Shown in pieces: positions 43,150-52,991 of a DNA stretch of 64,000 bases (within the stretch, counting starts at the first letter, position 1; every line of letters begins with the position of its first letter). The notes below the pieces were generated by a model. It ran no database searches and was not told where the DNA came from. It was given only the letters and a program-made list of their open reading frames with translations. Position numbers and translations under genes: made by a program. Origin of the DNA: Candidatus Eisenbergiella intestinipullorum (GTDB lineage Bacteria; Bacillota; Clostridia; Lachnospirales; Lachnospiraceae); the NCBI GenBank assembly GCA_019119815.1, contig DWWH01000025.1, positions 55,671 to 119,670 of the forward strand. The letters are read 5' to 3'.

Positions 43150-44000
43150 TGCAGAAGAAAAAGAAAGATGTTCCATACTATGTCCGAAGATGCGCTTTTT
43201 ATCTGGGCGTGATACTCCTGGCTACGGTCTGCACGATACCGCTGTACTGGATGGTGCGTTCTTCCTTTATGAAAAATACGGAGATCTACAGCATGCGTCC
43301 TTTCATTTTCTGGCCGAAGGAGATGCTCTGGGATAATTATATCAAAGCATGGAATTCTGCGGATTTTCCGAGATATACGCTGAATACGGTGATCATTGTC
43401 ATAAGCTGCATGGCGGGGACGGTATTGACAGCATCTATGGCGGCTTATGCGTTTTCAAGAATAAAATGGAAGGGGAAGAAGCTCTGCTTTGCATTGATCC
43501 TGTCCACAATGATGCTGCCGAGCTCTGTCACACTGATTCCTCAGTTTTTGATCTGGAGAAATTTTGATCTGGTAGATACCTTATGGCCTTTGATTCTTCC
43601 GTCCTTTTTTGGAGGAGGAGCCTTCAATATTTTTCTGCTGAGACAGTTTTTCCTGGGAATTCCGACGGAACTGGATGATGCGGCCAAAATTGACGGTGCC
43701 AGGTCTATGCAGATATTTTTTAGGATCATATTGCCTTTGTCCAAGTCGGCCGTGGTAGTTGTAGCGCTGTTTACTTTCCTGAACTGCTGGAATGATTTTT
43801 TTGGCCCGATCATCTATCTGAATTCAAAGGAAAACTTTACGATAGCGATAGGCCTTCTGCAGTTTCGGGGAGATTACGGGACCAAGTGGAATCTTTTGAT
43901 GGCGGCGTCAACGCTCGCAGTGGCACCCTGCATCCTGGTTTATCTGTTCGGACAGAAATATCTGGTAGAAGGGATTGCGCTTACGGGCATGAAGGCTTAA
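43149..44000 (+). CDS. sugar ABC transporter permease, MalG/UgpE-like
   Basis: 283 residues with about six membrane segments (FYLGVILLATVCTIPLYWMV at the start) and the EAA loop ELDDAAKIDGARSMQIFFRIILP. GGAGGGG lies about 7 bases before ATG 43149. It is translationally coupled to the upstream permease and followed after 60 bases by an ADP-ribosylglycohydrolase-family gene. Confidence 0.9.
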   Translation: MQKKKKDVPYYVRRCAFYLGVILLATVCTIPLYWMVRSSFMKNTEIYSMRPFIFWPKEMLWDNYIKAWNSADFPRYTLNTVIIVISCMAGTVLTASMAAYAFSRIKWKGKKLCFALILSTMMLPSSVTLIPQFLIWRNFDLVDTLWPLILPSFFGGGAFNIFLLRQFFLGIPTELDDAAKIDGARSMQIFFRIILPLSKSAVVVVALFTFLNCWNDFFGPIIYLNSKENFTIAIGLLQFRGDYGTKWNLLMAASTLAVAPCILVYLFGQKYLVEGIALTGMKA

Positions 44001-44060
44001 ACTGTAAAGATAAGAAAGTTGCGAGGGGGAAAGAGCGCAGCGTTTGAAATGGAGGGAAAC

Positions 44061-46232
44061 ATGAAACAGGAATACATCGAAAAGATATACGCGGGATGGC
44101 TGGCAAAGATGATCGGCATCCGGCTGGGGGCTGTGGTGGAGGGATGGACCTGTGAAAGGATCGCCCGGGAATACGGCGAGGTGAAGGGGTATCTGCAGGA
44201 ATATAAAAATTTTGCGGCGGATGATGACAGCAACGGCCCCTACTACCTGCTCCGGGCGCTGTCGGAGGGCGGACATTTCCCGGACCTTCAGCCGCAGGAT
44301 GTGGCGGATGCGCTGATGAACTATGCGGGATGGGAGCATGGCTTTTTCTGGTTCGGAGGGTACGGAGTATCGACGGAACACACGGCCTTCCTGAACTTGT
44401 GGAACGGCATCCCCGCGCCCTTAAGCGGCAGCGCGCAGCAGAACGGACTGGCAGTGGCGGAACAGATCGGCGGGCAGATCTTTATCGACTGCTGGGGGCT
44501 GATGAATCCGGGCAATCCGGAGCGGGCAGCCCGGTTTGCGCGGGCGGCTGCCTCCGTGACGCATGACGGAAACGGCATCTGGGGCGGAGTGTTCATCGCG
44601 GTGTGCATCAGTCAGGCCTTTGTGGAAACAGACATCCGCAGGATCATCGAAAAGGGGCTGGAGTACATCCCGCAGGACTGTGAGTATGCTGCGGTGGTGC
44701 GGGACATCTGCGCTTACCATGAAGAACATCCGCAAAGCTGGAGGGACTGCTTTTCCCATATCCGGAAAAACTGGGGCTATGACAGGTATCCGGGGAACTG
44801 CCATATCATCCCCAACGCGGCGGTCATCATCCTTTCTCTTCTGTACGGGGAGGGAGATTTTGACAGGACGCTGTGCATCTGCAACATGTGCGGGTGGGAT
44901 ACGGACTGCAACGTGGGAAATACGGCCACGATCATGGGCGTCAGAGGGGGAACGAAGGCCATTGATCCGGAAAAATGGCGGGCACCGATCAATGATCTCG
45001 CCATTTTTTCCGGAACGACGGGAGCTCTGAACATTTCGGATATTCCGGAGGGAGCCTCCCTGATGGCTGCCCTGGCCTTCCGGCTGGACGGAGAGGAGCC
45101 GCCCGCTTTGTGGAAGAACATCTGGGACAGGGGACGGAACCTCTGGCATTTTGAATACCCGGGCTCCACACACGCCTTTTGCATCCGGGGAAGCGGAAAG
45201 GGACATCTGGAAAATGTCCGGTCCCAGTCTGCCAGCGGGAACAGAGCCCTTCTTGCCGTCATGGAAGGCGAGGGGGAGAGCAGGTATGAAATCTTCCGGA
45301 AGACCTACTATGAACCGGAGGATTTTTCCGACAGCCGCTATGACCCTTCTTTTTCCCCTGTGGTCTATCCGGGACAGACTCTGCGCTGTCTCCTGTCCCT
45401 GCCGGAACGCGCAGGAGACAACGCGGAGAATGCGGGAGAGGCGAAAGGGGCGAATACAGCCGCAGAGGGCGACGCAGGAGCCGTACTCTGTTTGTATGGG
45501 AAGCTTCGGGGAAAGGACGGCACGGCCTGCCTGTACGCAGAGGAAAGACGCCTGGCCTGGGGGGAGCGGGCACAGCTGGAGTGGAGGATCCCGGCAGGGC
45601 TTTCGGAAACGATCCTGGAAGTCGGCGTCTGCTGCCGTTTTTCCGGCGGACCTGTAAAGCTGCTGCTCCATGAGATGGAAGTGACGGGCGGAGCGGATTA
45701 CCGGATCGATTTTTCCCGGGAACGGACAGAAAAATGGACCGACTGCCACCGCGAGATCAGCCAGTTCACCAGAGGCAGGGGACTGGCATATCTGGAAGGA
45801 GGACAGCTGCATCTGACAGGAACCGACTGGGCGGAAGTGTATACGGGAAGCCCGGAATGGAAGGATTATGAAGCGCAGTTCGAGCTGACGCCCCAGTTGG
45901 GGGAGGAGCACTGCGTGCTGTTCCGGGTTCAGGGAGCGGCCCGCTCCTATGGCTTTGGCTTTACCGGAAAGAACCGGATCGGAGTCTGGAAAAAGGACCG
46001 GGAGGTCAGGCTGTTAAAAGAGCTTCCCTTTGCCTGGGAAGCCGGAAGGAGCTTTTGCCTGACGGTCAGGGCAAAAGGAGAGGTTTTTCTTCTGTATGCG
46101 GACGGAAAGGAGCTGTTTCGGATCACGGATGAAGACCGTCCCCGTCTTTCCGGCTGCATCGGGCTGGGCGTAAGAAACAACAGCCACTGCCGCATTGATT
46201 CCATCCGCCTGCGGGAGCTGGAACAGGGATAA
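44061..46232 (+). CDS. ADP-ribosylglycohydrolase-family protein with C-terminal lectin-like region
   Basis: 723 residues, roughly twice a minimal ADP-ribosylglycohydrolase (ARH/DraG). The family part is residues 1 to about 370: GWLAKMIGIRLGAVVEGW, the acidic FAADDDSNGPYY, HDGNGIWGG and GWDTDCNVGNTATIMG, the last probably binding the dinuclear Mg site. The C-terminal ~350 residues are beta-rich and look like concanavalin/LamG-type modules. The start is ATG 44061 (TGGAGGG upstream). Placement after sugar permease genes suggests a carbohydrate-related hydrolase rather than reversal of protein ADP-ribosylation; this is inference. Confidence 0.78.
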   Translation: MKQEYIEKIYAGWLAKMIGIRLGAVVEGWTCERIAREYGEVKGYLQEYKNFAADDDSNGPYYLLRALSEGGHFPDLQPQDVADALMNYAGWEHGFFWFGGYGVSTEHTAFLNLWNGIPAPLSGSAQQNGLAVAEQIGGQIFIDCWGLMNPGNPERAARFARAAASVTHDGNGIWGGVFIAVCISQAFVETDIRRIIEKGLEYIPQDCEYAAVVRDICAYHEEHPQSWRDCFSHIRKNWGYDRYPGNCHIIPNAAVIILSLLYGEGDFDRTLCICNMCGWDTDCNVGNTATIMGVRGGTKAIDPEKWRAPINDLAIFSGTTGALNISDIPEGASLMAALAFRLDGEEPPALWKNIWDRGRNLWHFEYPGSTHAFCIRGSGKGHLENVRSQSASGNRALLAVMEGEGESRYEIFRKTYYEPEDFSDSRYDPSFSPVVYPGQTLRCLLSLPERAGDNAENAGEAKGANTAAEGDAGAVLCLYGKLRGKDGTACLYAEERRLAWGERAQLEWRIPAGLSETILEVGVCCRFSGGPVKLLLHEMEVTGGADYRIDFSRERTEKWTDCHREISQFTRGRGLAYLEGGQLHLTGTDWAEVYTGSPEWKDYEAQFELTPQLGEEHCVLFRVQGAARSYGFGFTGKNRIGVWKKDREVRLLKELPFAWEAGRSFCLTVRAKGEVFLLYADGKELFRITDEDRPRLSGCIGLGVRNNSHCRIDSIRLRELEQG

Positions 46233-46280
46233 GGGATCAAAAAAGACCAGAAAAAAAGACAGACAGGGAGGAAAACGGTT

Positions 46281-46829
46281 ATGCATCTGGAAGAGAAAAA
46301 GATTCTTTTGAAAAACGGGCAGGAGGCGGTCCTCAGGAGCCCTGTGGCTTCGGACGGAGCGCAGATGCTGGATGTTTTGAAAAGGCTTTCGGCGGAGACG
46401 GAGTTTATCCTCCGTTATCCGGAGGAGTGGGCGGCGATGACGGCGGAGCAGGAGGCGAAATATCTGGAAGGGCTGAGCCGGTCGCAGAGTGAGCTGATGA
46501 TCGTCTGCACGGTGGGAGAAGAGATCGCCGGGAGCTGCCAGCTCAGCTTTTTTACAGGGATCAAGACCAGACACCGGGCCGTGGCCGCTATCGGGCTTTT
46601 GGAAAAATTCTGGGGTCTGGGGATAGGGACCACCATGTTCGCTCAGATGGAGCAGGCTGCGAGAGAGCGGGGGACCCTCCAGATTGAGCTGGATTATATT
46701 GAAGGCAACGAACGGGGCAGGAGGCTCTATGAAAAAATGGGCTTTGTGCCGGTGGCGGAGCGGCCGGATGCCGTCCGTCTGAAGGACGGGACGATGCGGA
46801 AGGAAATCTCCATGATAAAAAGGCTGTGA
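46281..46829 (+). CDS. GNAT family N-acetyltransferase
   Basis: 182 residues, acetyl-CoA dependent. The CoA-binding motif A is VAAIGLLEKFWGLGIGTTMFAQM, in which the usual Q/RxxGxG/A signature appears as WGLGIG. The C-terminal motif B is RGRRLYEKMGFVPVAERPDAVRLKDG, similar to RimJ/RimL and aminoglycoside/polyamine-type enzymes. The acceptor is unknown. GGGAGG lies 10 bases before the ATG. It sits between the first transporter cluster and the second two-component system and is probably read through from upstream. Confidence 0.85.
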   Translation: MHLEEKKILLKNGQEAVLRSPVASDGAQMLDVLKRLSAETEFILRYPEEWAAMTAEQEAKYLEGLSRSQSELMIVCTVGEEIAGSCQLSFFTGIKTRHRAVAAIGLLEKFWGLGIGTTMFAQMEQAARERGTLQIELDYIEGNERGRRLYEKMGFVPVAERPDAVRLKDGTMRKEISMIKRL

Positions 46830-46870
46830 GAGAATGCGCTGCAGGCCTTTGGTCCGGAGGGAAATCCATT

Positions 46871-48604
46871 GTGAAAAAGAAAAGCCATTTTTTCATTCTC
46901 CATTCCATACAGACCAAGATTCTGGTCATTACGCTTTCGCTGACCATAGGGACGACGCTGGCCTCCCTGCTGATCTCCTATTACACGGAGATCAACACCA
47001 TTAAAAAGACGACGGAAAGCTATATGACGCAGTATATCGCCTTTGCGGATGAGCGGTTCAACGATATGCTTTCCGAGGTGAGAAAGACGGCGCTTTCCGT
47101 GGCTACGGAACGGGAGATCATCTATCCCGGAATCCTGCACGGGAAGGAAAGCGCGTCCTATGAGGAGTATCAGCGCAAAAAGCGGATCGCAAGCTATCTG
47201 TCCGGACTGATGAGCCAGAAGCAGTACATGGACAACGTGCTTGTCATCACAAAGGACGGGAGGATCTTCCAGGCGGACACGCAGCTTGTGCTGAAGCGGG
47301 ATCTGGAGACCCCCGTGATGCAGGAAGCGCTGCAGACGAGCCGGGCGGGGATCGTTTACGACAGGCAGGCCGGAGAGGTATTTTACAGCTGTCCGATCCT
47401 GAACGGCGGAGATATTGTGGCCGTGAACCTCATCAGCCTGGACTATGGTGTACTGACCGCCGCCTATGAACAGGAGCCGCTGGAAGGAGTGGACATCTAT
47501 GTGTTTGACTCCGGGAAGGGTCTGTTCTATACCAACGCGGAGCAGACCGGAAGAGAGGGAGAGCTGTGGGAGAAAATAGAAAAGAGCGGCGCAGCGGACG
47601 GATATGTGGAATACAACGGCCGGCGCTGGTACGCGCTTTCCTGGCAGCACGGGACGGAAAAAATGACGACCGTGGGCCTGATCCCCATCGACGTTCTCCT
47701 GCGTGACGCCAATGCGCTGCGCAGGAAGCTGCTTCTGGTCGGGGCCTGCGCCGTCTTTCTCGCGGTGGGAGCGTCGGTCTATCTGTCCGGGAGGCTCTGT
47801 ACGAATCTGAAGCTTCTGACGGAAAATATGGAGGAGATCCGGACGGGAAATCTGATGGTCCGCTCTCAGATCCATTCGCCGGATGAGGTGGGAAAGCTGT
47901 CTGAGACGTTTAACGAGATGATGGAGCGGATACGCGTGCTTCTGGAGGAGGTCAGGCAGAAGGAACGCCTGAAGCGGGAGGCGGAGCAGAGCGTGCTTGC
48001 CACGCAGATCGAACCCCATTTTCTCTACAATTCCATCGACAGCATCCAGCATGTGGCTCATATGCGCGGAGAAAGGGAGATCGAACGGGTGGCGGAGGCG
48101 CTGTCCGAGCTTCTCCGCAGCGTGCTGACAGACCGGAATGAATTCATCACGCTCTGGGAAGAGCGGGAGTATATCGAAAACTACATTTATATCGAACGGT
48201 TTAAGTACCGGGGAGATTTCCGGCTTCTGTGGGAGGTGGATGAAGAACTCTGGGCCTATCGCCTTCCCAAGCTGCTTCTGCAGCCGGTGGTGGAAAATGC
48301 CCTGATCCATGGGATCTCGACAAAGGAGAGCGGCGGCGTCATCCAGGTAAAGATCTACAGGGAGGATGCTTTCGTCATTGTCAAGGTGATGGACAACGGG
48401 AAGGGGATGAGCCAGGAGAAGGTGGAACAGGTTTTGGCCGATATAAAGAGGAAGGATATTACCGGCTTCCGCAGGGTCGGCCTGGCCAATGTGCTGAACC
48501 GGATCCGTCTGGTATACGGGGAGGAATACGGCGGTACGGTCTACAGCTGTCAGGATATGTTCACCTGTGTGGAGCTGAAGCTGCCCGCGCAGGCGGAGCT
48601 GTAA
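46871..48604 (+). CDS. YesM-type sensor histidine kinase (second)
   Basis: 577 residues from GTG 46871; GGAGG is 10 bases upstream. One N-terminal helix (TKILVITLSLTIGTTLASLLISYY), an extracellular Cache-like sensor, a second helix (LLLVGACAVFLAVGASVYL), HAMP (ENMEEIRTGNLMVRSQIHSPDEVG), then HisKA_7 with His383 in EPHFLYNSIDSIQ. The ATP-binding part carries VVENALIHGI and MDNGKGM. It precedes its response regulator gene by 14 bases, the reverse of the order in the first YesMN pair, and probably senses the substrate of the LplABC-like importer. Confidence 0.9.
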   Translation: MKKKSHFFILHSIQTKILVITLSLTIGTTLASLLISYYTEINTIKKTTESYMTQYIAFADERFNDMLSEVRKTALSVATEREIIYPGILHGKESASYEEYQRKKRIASYLSGLMSQKQYMDNVLVITKDGRIFQADTQLVLKRDLETPVMQEALQTSRAGIVYDRQAGEVFYSCPILNGGDIVAVNLISLDYGVLTAAYEQEPLEGVDIYVFDSGKGLFYTNAEQTGREGELWEKIEKSGAADGYVEYNGRRWYALSWQHGTEKMTTVGLIPIDVLLRDANALRRKLLLVGACAVFLAVGASVYLSGRLCTNLKLLTENMEEIRTGNLMVRSQIHSPDEVGKLSETFNEMMERIRVLLEEVRQKERLKREAEQSVLATQIEPHFLYNSIDSIQHVAHMRGEREIERVAEALSELLRSVLTDRNEFITLWEEREYIENYIYIERFKYRGDFRLLWEVDEELWAYRLPKLLLQPVVENALIHGISTKESGGVIQVKIYREDAFVIVKVMDNGKGMSQEKVEQVLADIKRKDITGFRRVGLANVLNRIRLVYGEEYGGTVYSCQDMFTCVELKLPAQAEL

Positions 48605-48618
48605 GCAGGGAGGAGAGC

Positions 48619-50109
48619 ATGAAACGGTCGGTGCTGGTCGTGGACGATGAAACGGTTTTCAGAAATTATATCAGACAGATGGAGCTTTGGGAGAACAGCG
48701 AACTTTATATCGCCGCCGAAGCCAGATCTGCGCAGGAGGCCCTCCGCATCCTGGAGCGGCAGGAGATCAACATCGTGATCCTGGACGTTTCCATGCCGGG
48801 CAAAAACGGTGTCTTCCTCTCGGAGATCATCGCCGCAAAATATCCCCAGACGGCGATGATCGCGGTTTCCAGCTATGACGACTATGATTATGTGAGACAG
48901 ATCCTCAAAAACGGCGCTCATGATTATATTCTGAAAAGCAGGCTGACGGAAGAAACGCTCCTGCGCGCCCTGGAAAGCGCGGACCTGCGGATGCGTCAGC
49001 GGTCGCCCTGGGAGATCCGCAAGGAGCTGCGGAGCCAGGCGGCGGAATGGATCTTTCACGGAGCGGCAAGCCCCTTTACCTCTGACAATTCCAGAAAGGC
49101 AGCGGCGATCGCGCAGATCCGGTTCCTGAAAAGCTATTCCGGGGAAAGCCTGAAAACGCTGACGGACGGGATCGGACGGGTTCTTGAATCCGGCGGAAGC
49201 AGAGAGGACGGGCTGGATATTCTCGCCATCCCCTGCGGATCTGATAAATTTGTCCTGATCTACCGTTTCTATGAAGAAACCTCGGAAGCCAGGATGCAGG
49301 AAAGGATCGCTGCCGTCAATCTGGACAGCCAGGATGCCATCCGCCGCCTGTACAGCCTGCAGGTGACGGTACGGACCTGTCCCGCTTTTTTCAGCGACAA
49401 CGCTATGCGCTCCTATCTGCAGTTCCAGCTGAAGGAGAAGGAGGAAGAAACGGCGGCCGCCTCTCCGCTCGCCATGACGATCGGACAGCAGAAAAAGCTG
49501 CTGGCGGCTGTGGAGACGCTGGACGGAAAAGATGCGGGAAGACAGGTCCGGTCTCTGTATGAGCAGATCCCGCCGGGCCAGGAGGCGCTCTGCCTGATGG
49601 TGACGAAGGAAATGCTGGATCTTCTGGTGCGGATCTCCGAGGAATACCGGATCAGCCTGGATTTTCTTCCTCAAAACAACAGGCTCTTTGAATACACGCA
49701 GGGGAAGAGCCGGGAAACCCTGGCGGCGAATGTATCGGGGCTCTATGAGAACGTGCTGCGGGAGATCAGGGAACGGGAGGAAACGGGCCAGTACTCCTCT
49801 CTGGTGAAGAAGGCCATAGCGCTGATGGAGCAAAGGTACGGCGAGCCTGTGGGACTTAAGGACATCGCGGGAACGATCGGAACGAACAGCTCTTATTTGA
49901 GCCGCCTGTTCCATGAGGAGACGGGAACGACGGTGACGGACTATCTGAACCGGGTGAGAGTGGAGCAGTCCAAGAAGCTTCTGGAAGAGGATGTCCCCCT
50001 GAAGGAGATCGTATGCCGCTGCGGGTTCCGAAGCTATGGGTATTTTTTGAAGATATTTAAGGAGTATACGGGAAAAACGCCGAAGGAATTTTTGAAGGGC
50101 GGGGAATAA
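48619..50109 (+). CDS. YesN-type response regulator with AraC output domain (second)
   Basis: 496 residues. Receiver: VLVVDDETVF, phospho-acceptor Asp56 in IVILDVSMPGKNG, then SSYDDYDYVRQILKNGAHDYILK, in which the conserved Lys is present but not followed by the usual Pro. Output: AraC double helix-turn-helix (LKDIAGTIGTNSSYLSRLFHEETGTTVTDYLNRVRVEQSKKLL and LKEIVCRCGFRSYGYFLKIFKEYTGKTPKEF). It should regulate the lplABC-like and sulfatase genes directly downstream. A terminator follows the stop, so those genes need their own promoter. Confidence 0.9.
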   Translation: MKRSVLVVDDETVFRNYIRQMELWENSELYIAAEARSAQEALRILERQEINIVILDVSMPGKNGVFLSEIIAAKYPQTAMIAVSSYDDYDYVRQILKNGAHDYILKSRLTEETLLRALESADLRMRQRSPWEIRKELRSQAAEWIFHGAASPFTSDNSRKAAAIAQIRFLKSYSGESLKTLTDGIGRVLESGGSREDGLDILAIPCGSDKFVLIYRFYEETSEARMQERIAAVNLDSQDAIRRLYSLQVTVRTCPAFFSDNAMRSYLQFQLKEKEEETAAASPLAMTIGQQKKLLAAVETLDGKDAGRQVRSLYEQIPPGQEALCLMVTKEMLDLLVRISEEYRISLDFLPQNNRLFEYTQGKSRETLAANVSGLYENVLREIREREETGQYSSLVKKAIALMEQRYGEPVGLKDIAGTIGTNSSYLSRLFHEETGTTVTDYLNRVRVEQSKKLLEEDVPLKEIVCRCGFRSYGYFLKIFKEYTGKTPKEFLKGGE

Positions 50110-50136
50110 TCGGATATTTATAGCAAAAAATAAGAG

Positions 50137-50170
50137 AAAGCTGTGCAGTTACGCATGGCTTTTTCCTTTT
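50137..50170 (+). terminator. terminator after the second YesN gene
   Basis: AAAGCTGTGC (50137-50146) pairs with GCATGGCTTT (50153-50162, two wobbles). TTCCTTTTT follows. Between here and 50298 the near-palindrome GTGAAATTCAC (50208-50218) may be an operator; I could not find a convincing promoter. Confidence 0.65.
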
Positions 50171-50298
50171 TGGGTAAAAAAAGTGGATAAGAAAGTAAAA
50201 ATAAATGTGAAATTCACAAAAAAGGAAAAAGGCCGGCATGATAGAATGCAGACATCAGGAATGGAGAGCACTGTTTGAAAAGAAATGGAGGAGAAGGT

Positions 50299-51939
50299 AT
50301 GAAAATGAAAAAAGTGCTGGCGTGTTGTTTGAGTGCGGTCCTTTGTGCCGGTATGCTGACAGGGTGTTCCGGAGGAACGGCCGGTGAGGAAGGGGGAAAG
50401 GGAACGGAATCCGCAGCAGAAGGGACTTTGACGGCGGAAACGGAGGCCTCCGAAAATGCGGATTCCAATCTTAATGCGGAAGGTTTTCCCATCGTAAAGG
50501 AACCGATCACGCTCACCGTTTATGGACAACGTGACCAGAACCAGGCGGAATGGGAAGAAATGTATGTTTTTCAGAAGTACGAGGAAATGACGAACATCCA
50601 TATGGATTTTCAGGAGGTACCGGCGGACGGATTCGCGGAGAACAAGCAGCTTCTGTTCGCATCCAACGAGCTTCCGGATGTATTTTTAAGAGCTGGGATT
50701 TCGCAGAACGAGATTTCCACATATGGCGTGGGAAGCGGACAGCTCATGATCCTGGATGATCTGATCGAGCAGTATGCGCCGAATCTGACAAAGCTGTTTG
50801 AAGAAAATCCGCAGGCGAAGCAGGCCTGTCTGGCTGCGGACGGGCACATTTATACGCTTCCCTTTATTGATCTAAGCCCGACAGGAAAAATGGATTTAAA
50901 ACAATGGATCAATACGAAGTGGCTGGAAACGCTCGGGCTGGAAATCCCTGCCACCTTGGATGAGTTTAAGGAAGTGCTGATCGCATTCCGGGATCAGGAT
51001 CCGAATGGAAATGGTGAGCAGGACGAGATCCCGCTGGGCTACCGGGATCCGGTGATGATCTATCAGACCGGAGGCGCTTTTGGGCTGCAGTATCAGATGA
51101 CGGACACTTACAATGTGGATGCGGAAGGAAAGATCCATAACTGGCTGTGCGATGATGAGTTTAAAGAATATCTGCAGTGGCTGAACGAGCTGTACAGCGA
51201 AGGACTGATCTGGAAGGATTATTACAAAAATGACAGAGCGGCCTGGAGAAGCAATCTGTCCGGAGAATATTTCGGAGCCATGTATATGCCCTATTCCGAC
51301 GTATTTCTGAATTGTGAACAGGATTATTCCGGATATGAACCTTTGATCGGACCTGCCGGAGAGCAGATGTGGGGAGATGCCAGAACCGGTGTTCAGATCG
51401 GCTGTTTTGCACTCAGCAATACCTGCTCCAATCCGGAGGCGGCAATGCGCTGGGTGGACTATTTCTACAGCGAAGAAGGTGCGTTATTCTATACCTATGG
51501 CGAAGAAGGCGTGCAGTATGATATGGATGAAAACAATATTCCTCACTTCAAGGATGAGATCCTGAATGCGGAAGAAGGATTTATGACGGCGCTCGGAAAG
51601 ATCAACATGGTCCCCGGAGGAGGATTCCCGCATCTGAGAACGGAACAGACCGAGGGCGTTGTGGCAAGTGACCGGACTAAGGAAGCAGCCAAGATCCTGG
51701 AGCCTTTTCTGCCTCAAACTGTATATGCAAAGCCTGCAGTCAGCATAGAAGATATGGACAGAGTCGTTGCAATTGAGCAGGATCTGACCACCTATCGGGA
51801 TGAATCCGTTGCAAAGTTCATCATCGGAGAATGGAATTTTGATATGTGGGAGGAATACTGTCAGACACTGGAGCAGATCGGCATCCGTGAGCTGGAGGAG
51901 ATTTACCAGAGAGCCCTGGATTCCGTGGCGGCGGGCTGA
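50299..51939 (+). CDS. LplA-type ABC transporter substrate-binding lipoprotein
   Basis: 546 residues, the long form typical of LplA/LipO proteins. The signal peptide has lipobox LTGC (Cys about 19), followed by a Glu/Thr/Ala-rich linker. The binding fold starts ITLTVYGQRDQNQAEWEEMYVFQKYEEMTNIHMDFQEVP and contains FRDQDPNGNGEQDEIPLGY, a stretch common in this group. GGAGGAGAAGG precedes ATG 50299. It is followed by LplB/LplC-like permeases and two sulfatases, so the ligand may be a sulfated or host-derived oligosaccharide; this is inference. Confidence 0.9.
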   Translation: MKMKKVLACCLSAVLCAGMLTGCSGGTAGEEGGKGTESAAEGTLTAETEASENADSNLNAEGFPIVKEPITLTVYGQRDQNQAEWEEMYVFQKYEEMTNIHMDFQEVPADGFAENKQLLFASNELPDVFLRAGISQNEISTYGVGSGQLMILDDLIEQYAPNLTKLFEENPQAKQACLAADGHIYTLPFIDLSPTGKMDLKQWINTKWLETLGLEIPATLDEFKEVLIAFRDQDPNGNGEQDEIPLGYRDPVMIYQTGGAFGLQYQMTDTYNVDAEGKIHNWLCDDEFKEYLQWLNELYSEGLIWKDYYKNDRAAWRSNLSGEYFGAMYMPYSDVFLNCEQDYSGYEPLIGPAGEQMWGDARTGVQIGCFALSNTCSNPEAAMRWVDYFYSEEGALFYTYGEEGVQYDMDENNIPHFKDEILNAEEGFMTALGKINMVPGGGFPHLRTEQTEGVVASDRTKEAAKILEPFLPQTVYAKPAVSIEDMDRVVAIEQDLTTYRDESVAKFIIGEWNFDMWEEYCQTLEQIGIRELEEIYQRALDSVAAG

Positions 51940-51946
51940 CGGAAAG

Positions 51947-52030
51947 GCGGCTACAGCGGAAACGACAGCTGTAGCCGCTGCTGCACAAATTCAGAGAAGG
52001 GCCGGAAGCAAGGACTGCCGGCCTTTCCTT
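51947..52030 (+). terminator. two hairpins between SBP and permease genes
   Basis: A perfect 11-bp stem GCGGCTACAGC/GCTGTAGCCGC (51947-51957 with 51968-51978) is followed by a 9-bp stem ending CCGGCCTTT (51997-52005 with 52018-52026). As in the first transporter cluster, they probably reduce permease expression relative to the binding protein. Confidence 0.6.
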
Positions 52031-52052
52031 ATCAACCGTCAGGAGGATAGCT

Positions 52053-52970
52053 ATGCTTGCAAAGATCAAAAAAACCGGGAAGGGAATTCGAAGAAATCTT
52101 GGGCTTTATATCATGTTTTCCATTCCGTTCATCTGGTATCTGGTGTTTAAATATGCGCCGATGTACGGGGTTCAGATCGCATTCCGAAGATTCAACCCGA
52201 CACTCGGTATTACAGGAAGCCCCTGGGTCGGACTGACCTATTTCAAACAGTTTTTTGAATCCTATTATTTTGAAAACATATTGTGGAATACCGTTTCGCT
52301 GAGTATTTTTACCATGCTGATCGGCTTTCCGGTTCCGATTCTGCTCGCGCTTCTGATCAATGAGATCAAGAATGTGAAGTTTAAAAAGCTGATCCAGAAT
52401 ATCACCTATATTCCCAACTTCCTTTCTGTCGTGGTGATCGTCAGCATGCTGACGCTGTTTTCCAACAGCGATTATGGACTTTTTAATAAGATCACCGGCC
52501 TGTTTGGAGCGGAACCGGTAGATTTCATGTCCAAGCCCGCTCTTTTCCAGCCGCTTTATGTCTTTTCCAATGTGTGGCAGTATATGGGATTCAATGCCAT
52601 CATTTATATAGCGGCGCTTTCCAGTGTGGATCAGGAGCTGTATGAAGCGGCAGCTATCGACGGAGCAACACGGCTTCAGAAGATCATCCATATATCCATT
52701 CCCTGTATCATGAGCACGATCATCGTCCTGTTTATCATGAGGATCGGCAGTCTGATGTCGGTGGGATTTGAAAAGGTGTATCTGATGCAGAATTCCGTAA
52801 CGCTTTCTGCAAGCGAAGTGATCTCCACTTTTATCTACAAAAACGGTATTCAGAAGGGGCAGTTCAGCTACAGTACTGCGGTAGGACTGTTCAATTCCGT
52901 GATCAATTTCGTTCTGCTGGTCGGAGCCAATTTTACCAGCAAAAAGCTGACGAAAACCAGTCTGTGGTAG
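52053..52970 (+). CDS. LplB-type ABC transporter permease
   Basis: 305 residues with about six membrane segments, starting GLYIMFSIPFIWYLVFKYAPMYGVQIAFRRF, a hallmark of LplB permeases. The EAA loop is QELYEAAAIDGATRLQKIIHISIPCI. CAGGAGG lies 7 bases before ATG 52053. It is followed by the LplC partner after 21 bases. Confidence 0.92.
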   Translation: MLAKIKKTGKGIRRNLGLYIMFSIPFIWYLVFKYAPMYGVQIAFRRFNPTLGITGSPWVGLTYFKQFFESYYFENILWNTVSLSIFTMLIGFPVPILLALLINEIKNVKFKKLIQNITYIPNFLSVVVIVSMLTLFSNSDYGLFNKITGLFGAEPVDFMSKPALFQPLYVFSNVWQYMGFNAIIYIAALSSVDQELYEAAAIDGATRLQKIIHISIPCIMSTIIVLFIMRIGSLMSVGFEKVYLMQNSVTLSASEVISTFIYKNGIQKGQFSYSTAVGLFNSVINFVLLVGANFTSKKLTKTSLW

Positions 52971-52991
52971 GGAAAGGAGGAAAACTCAGAT

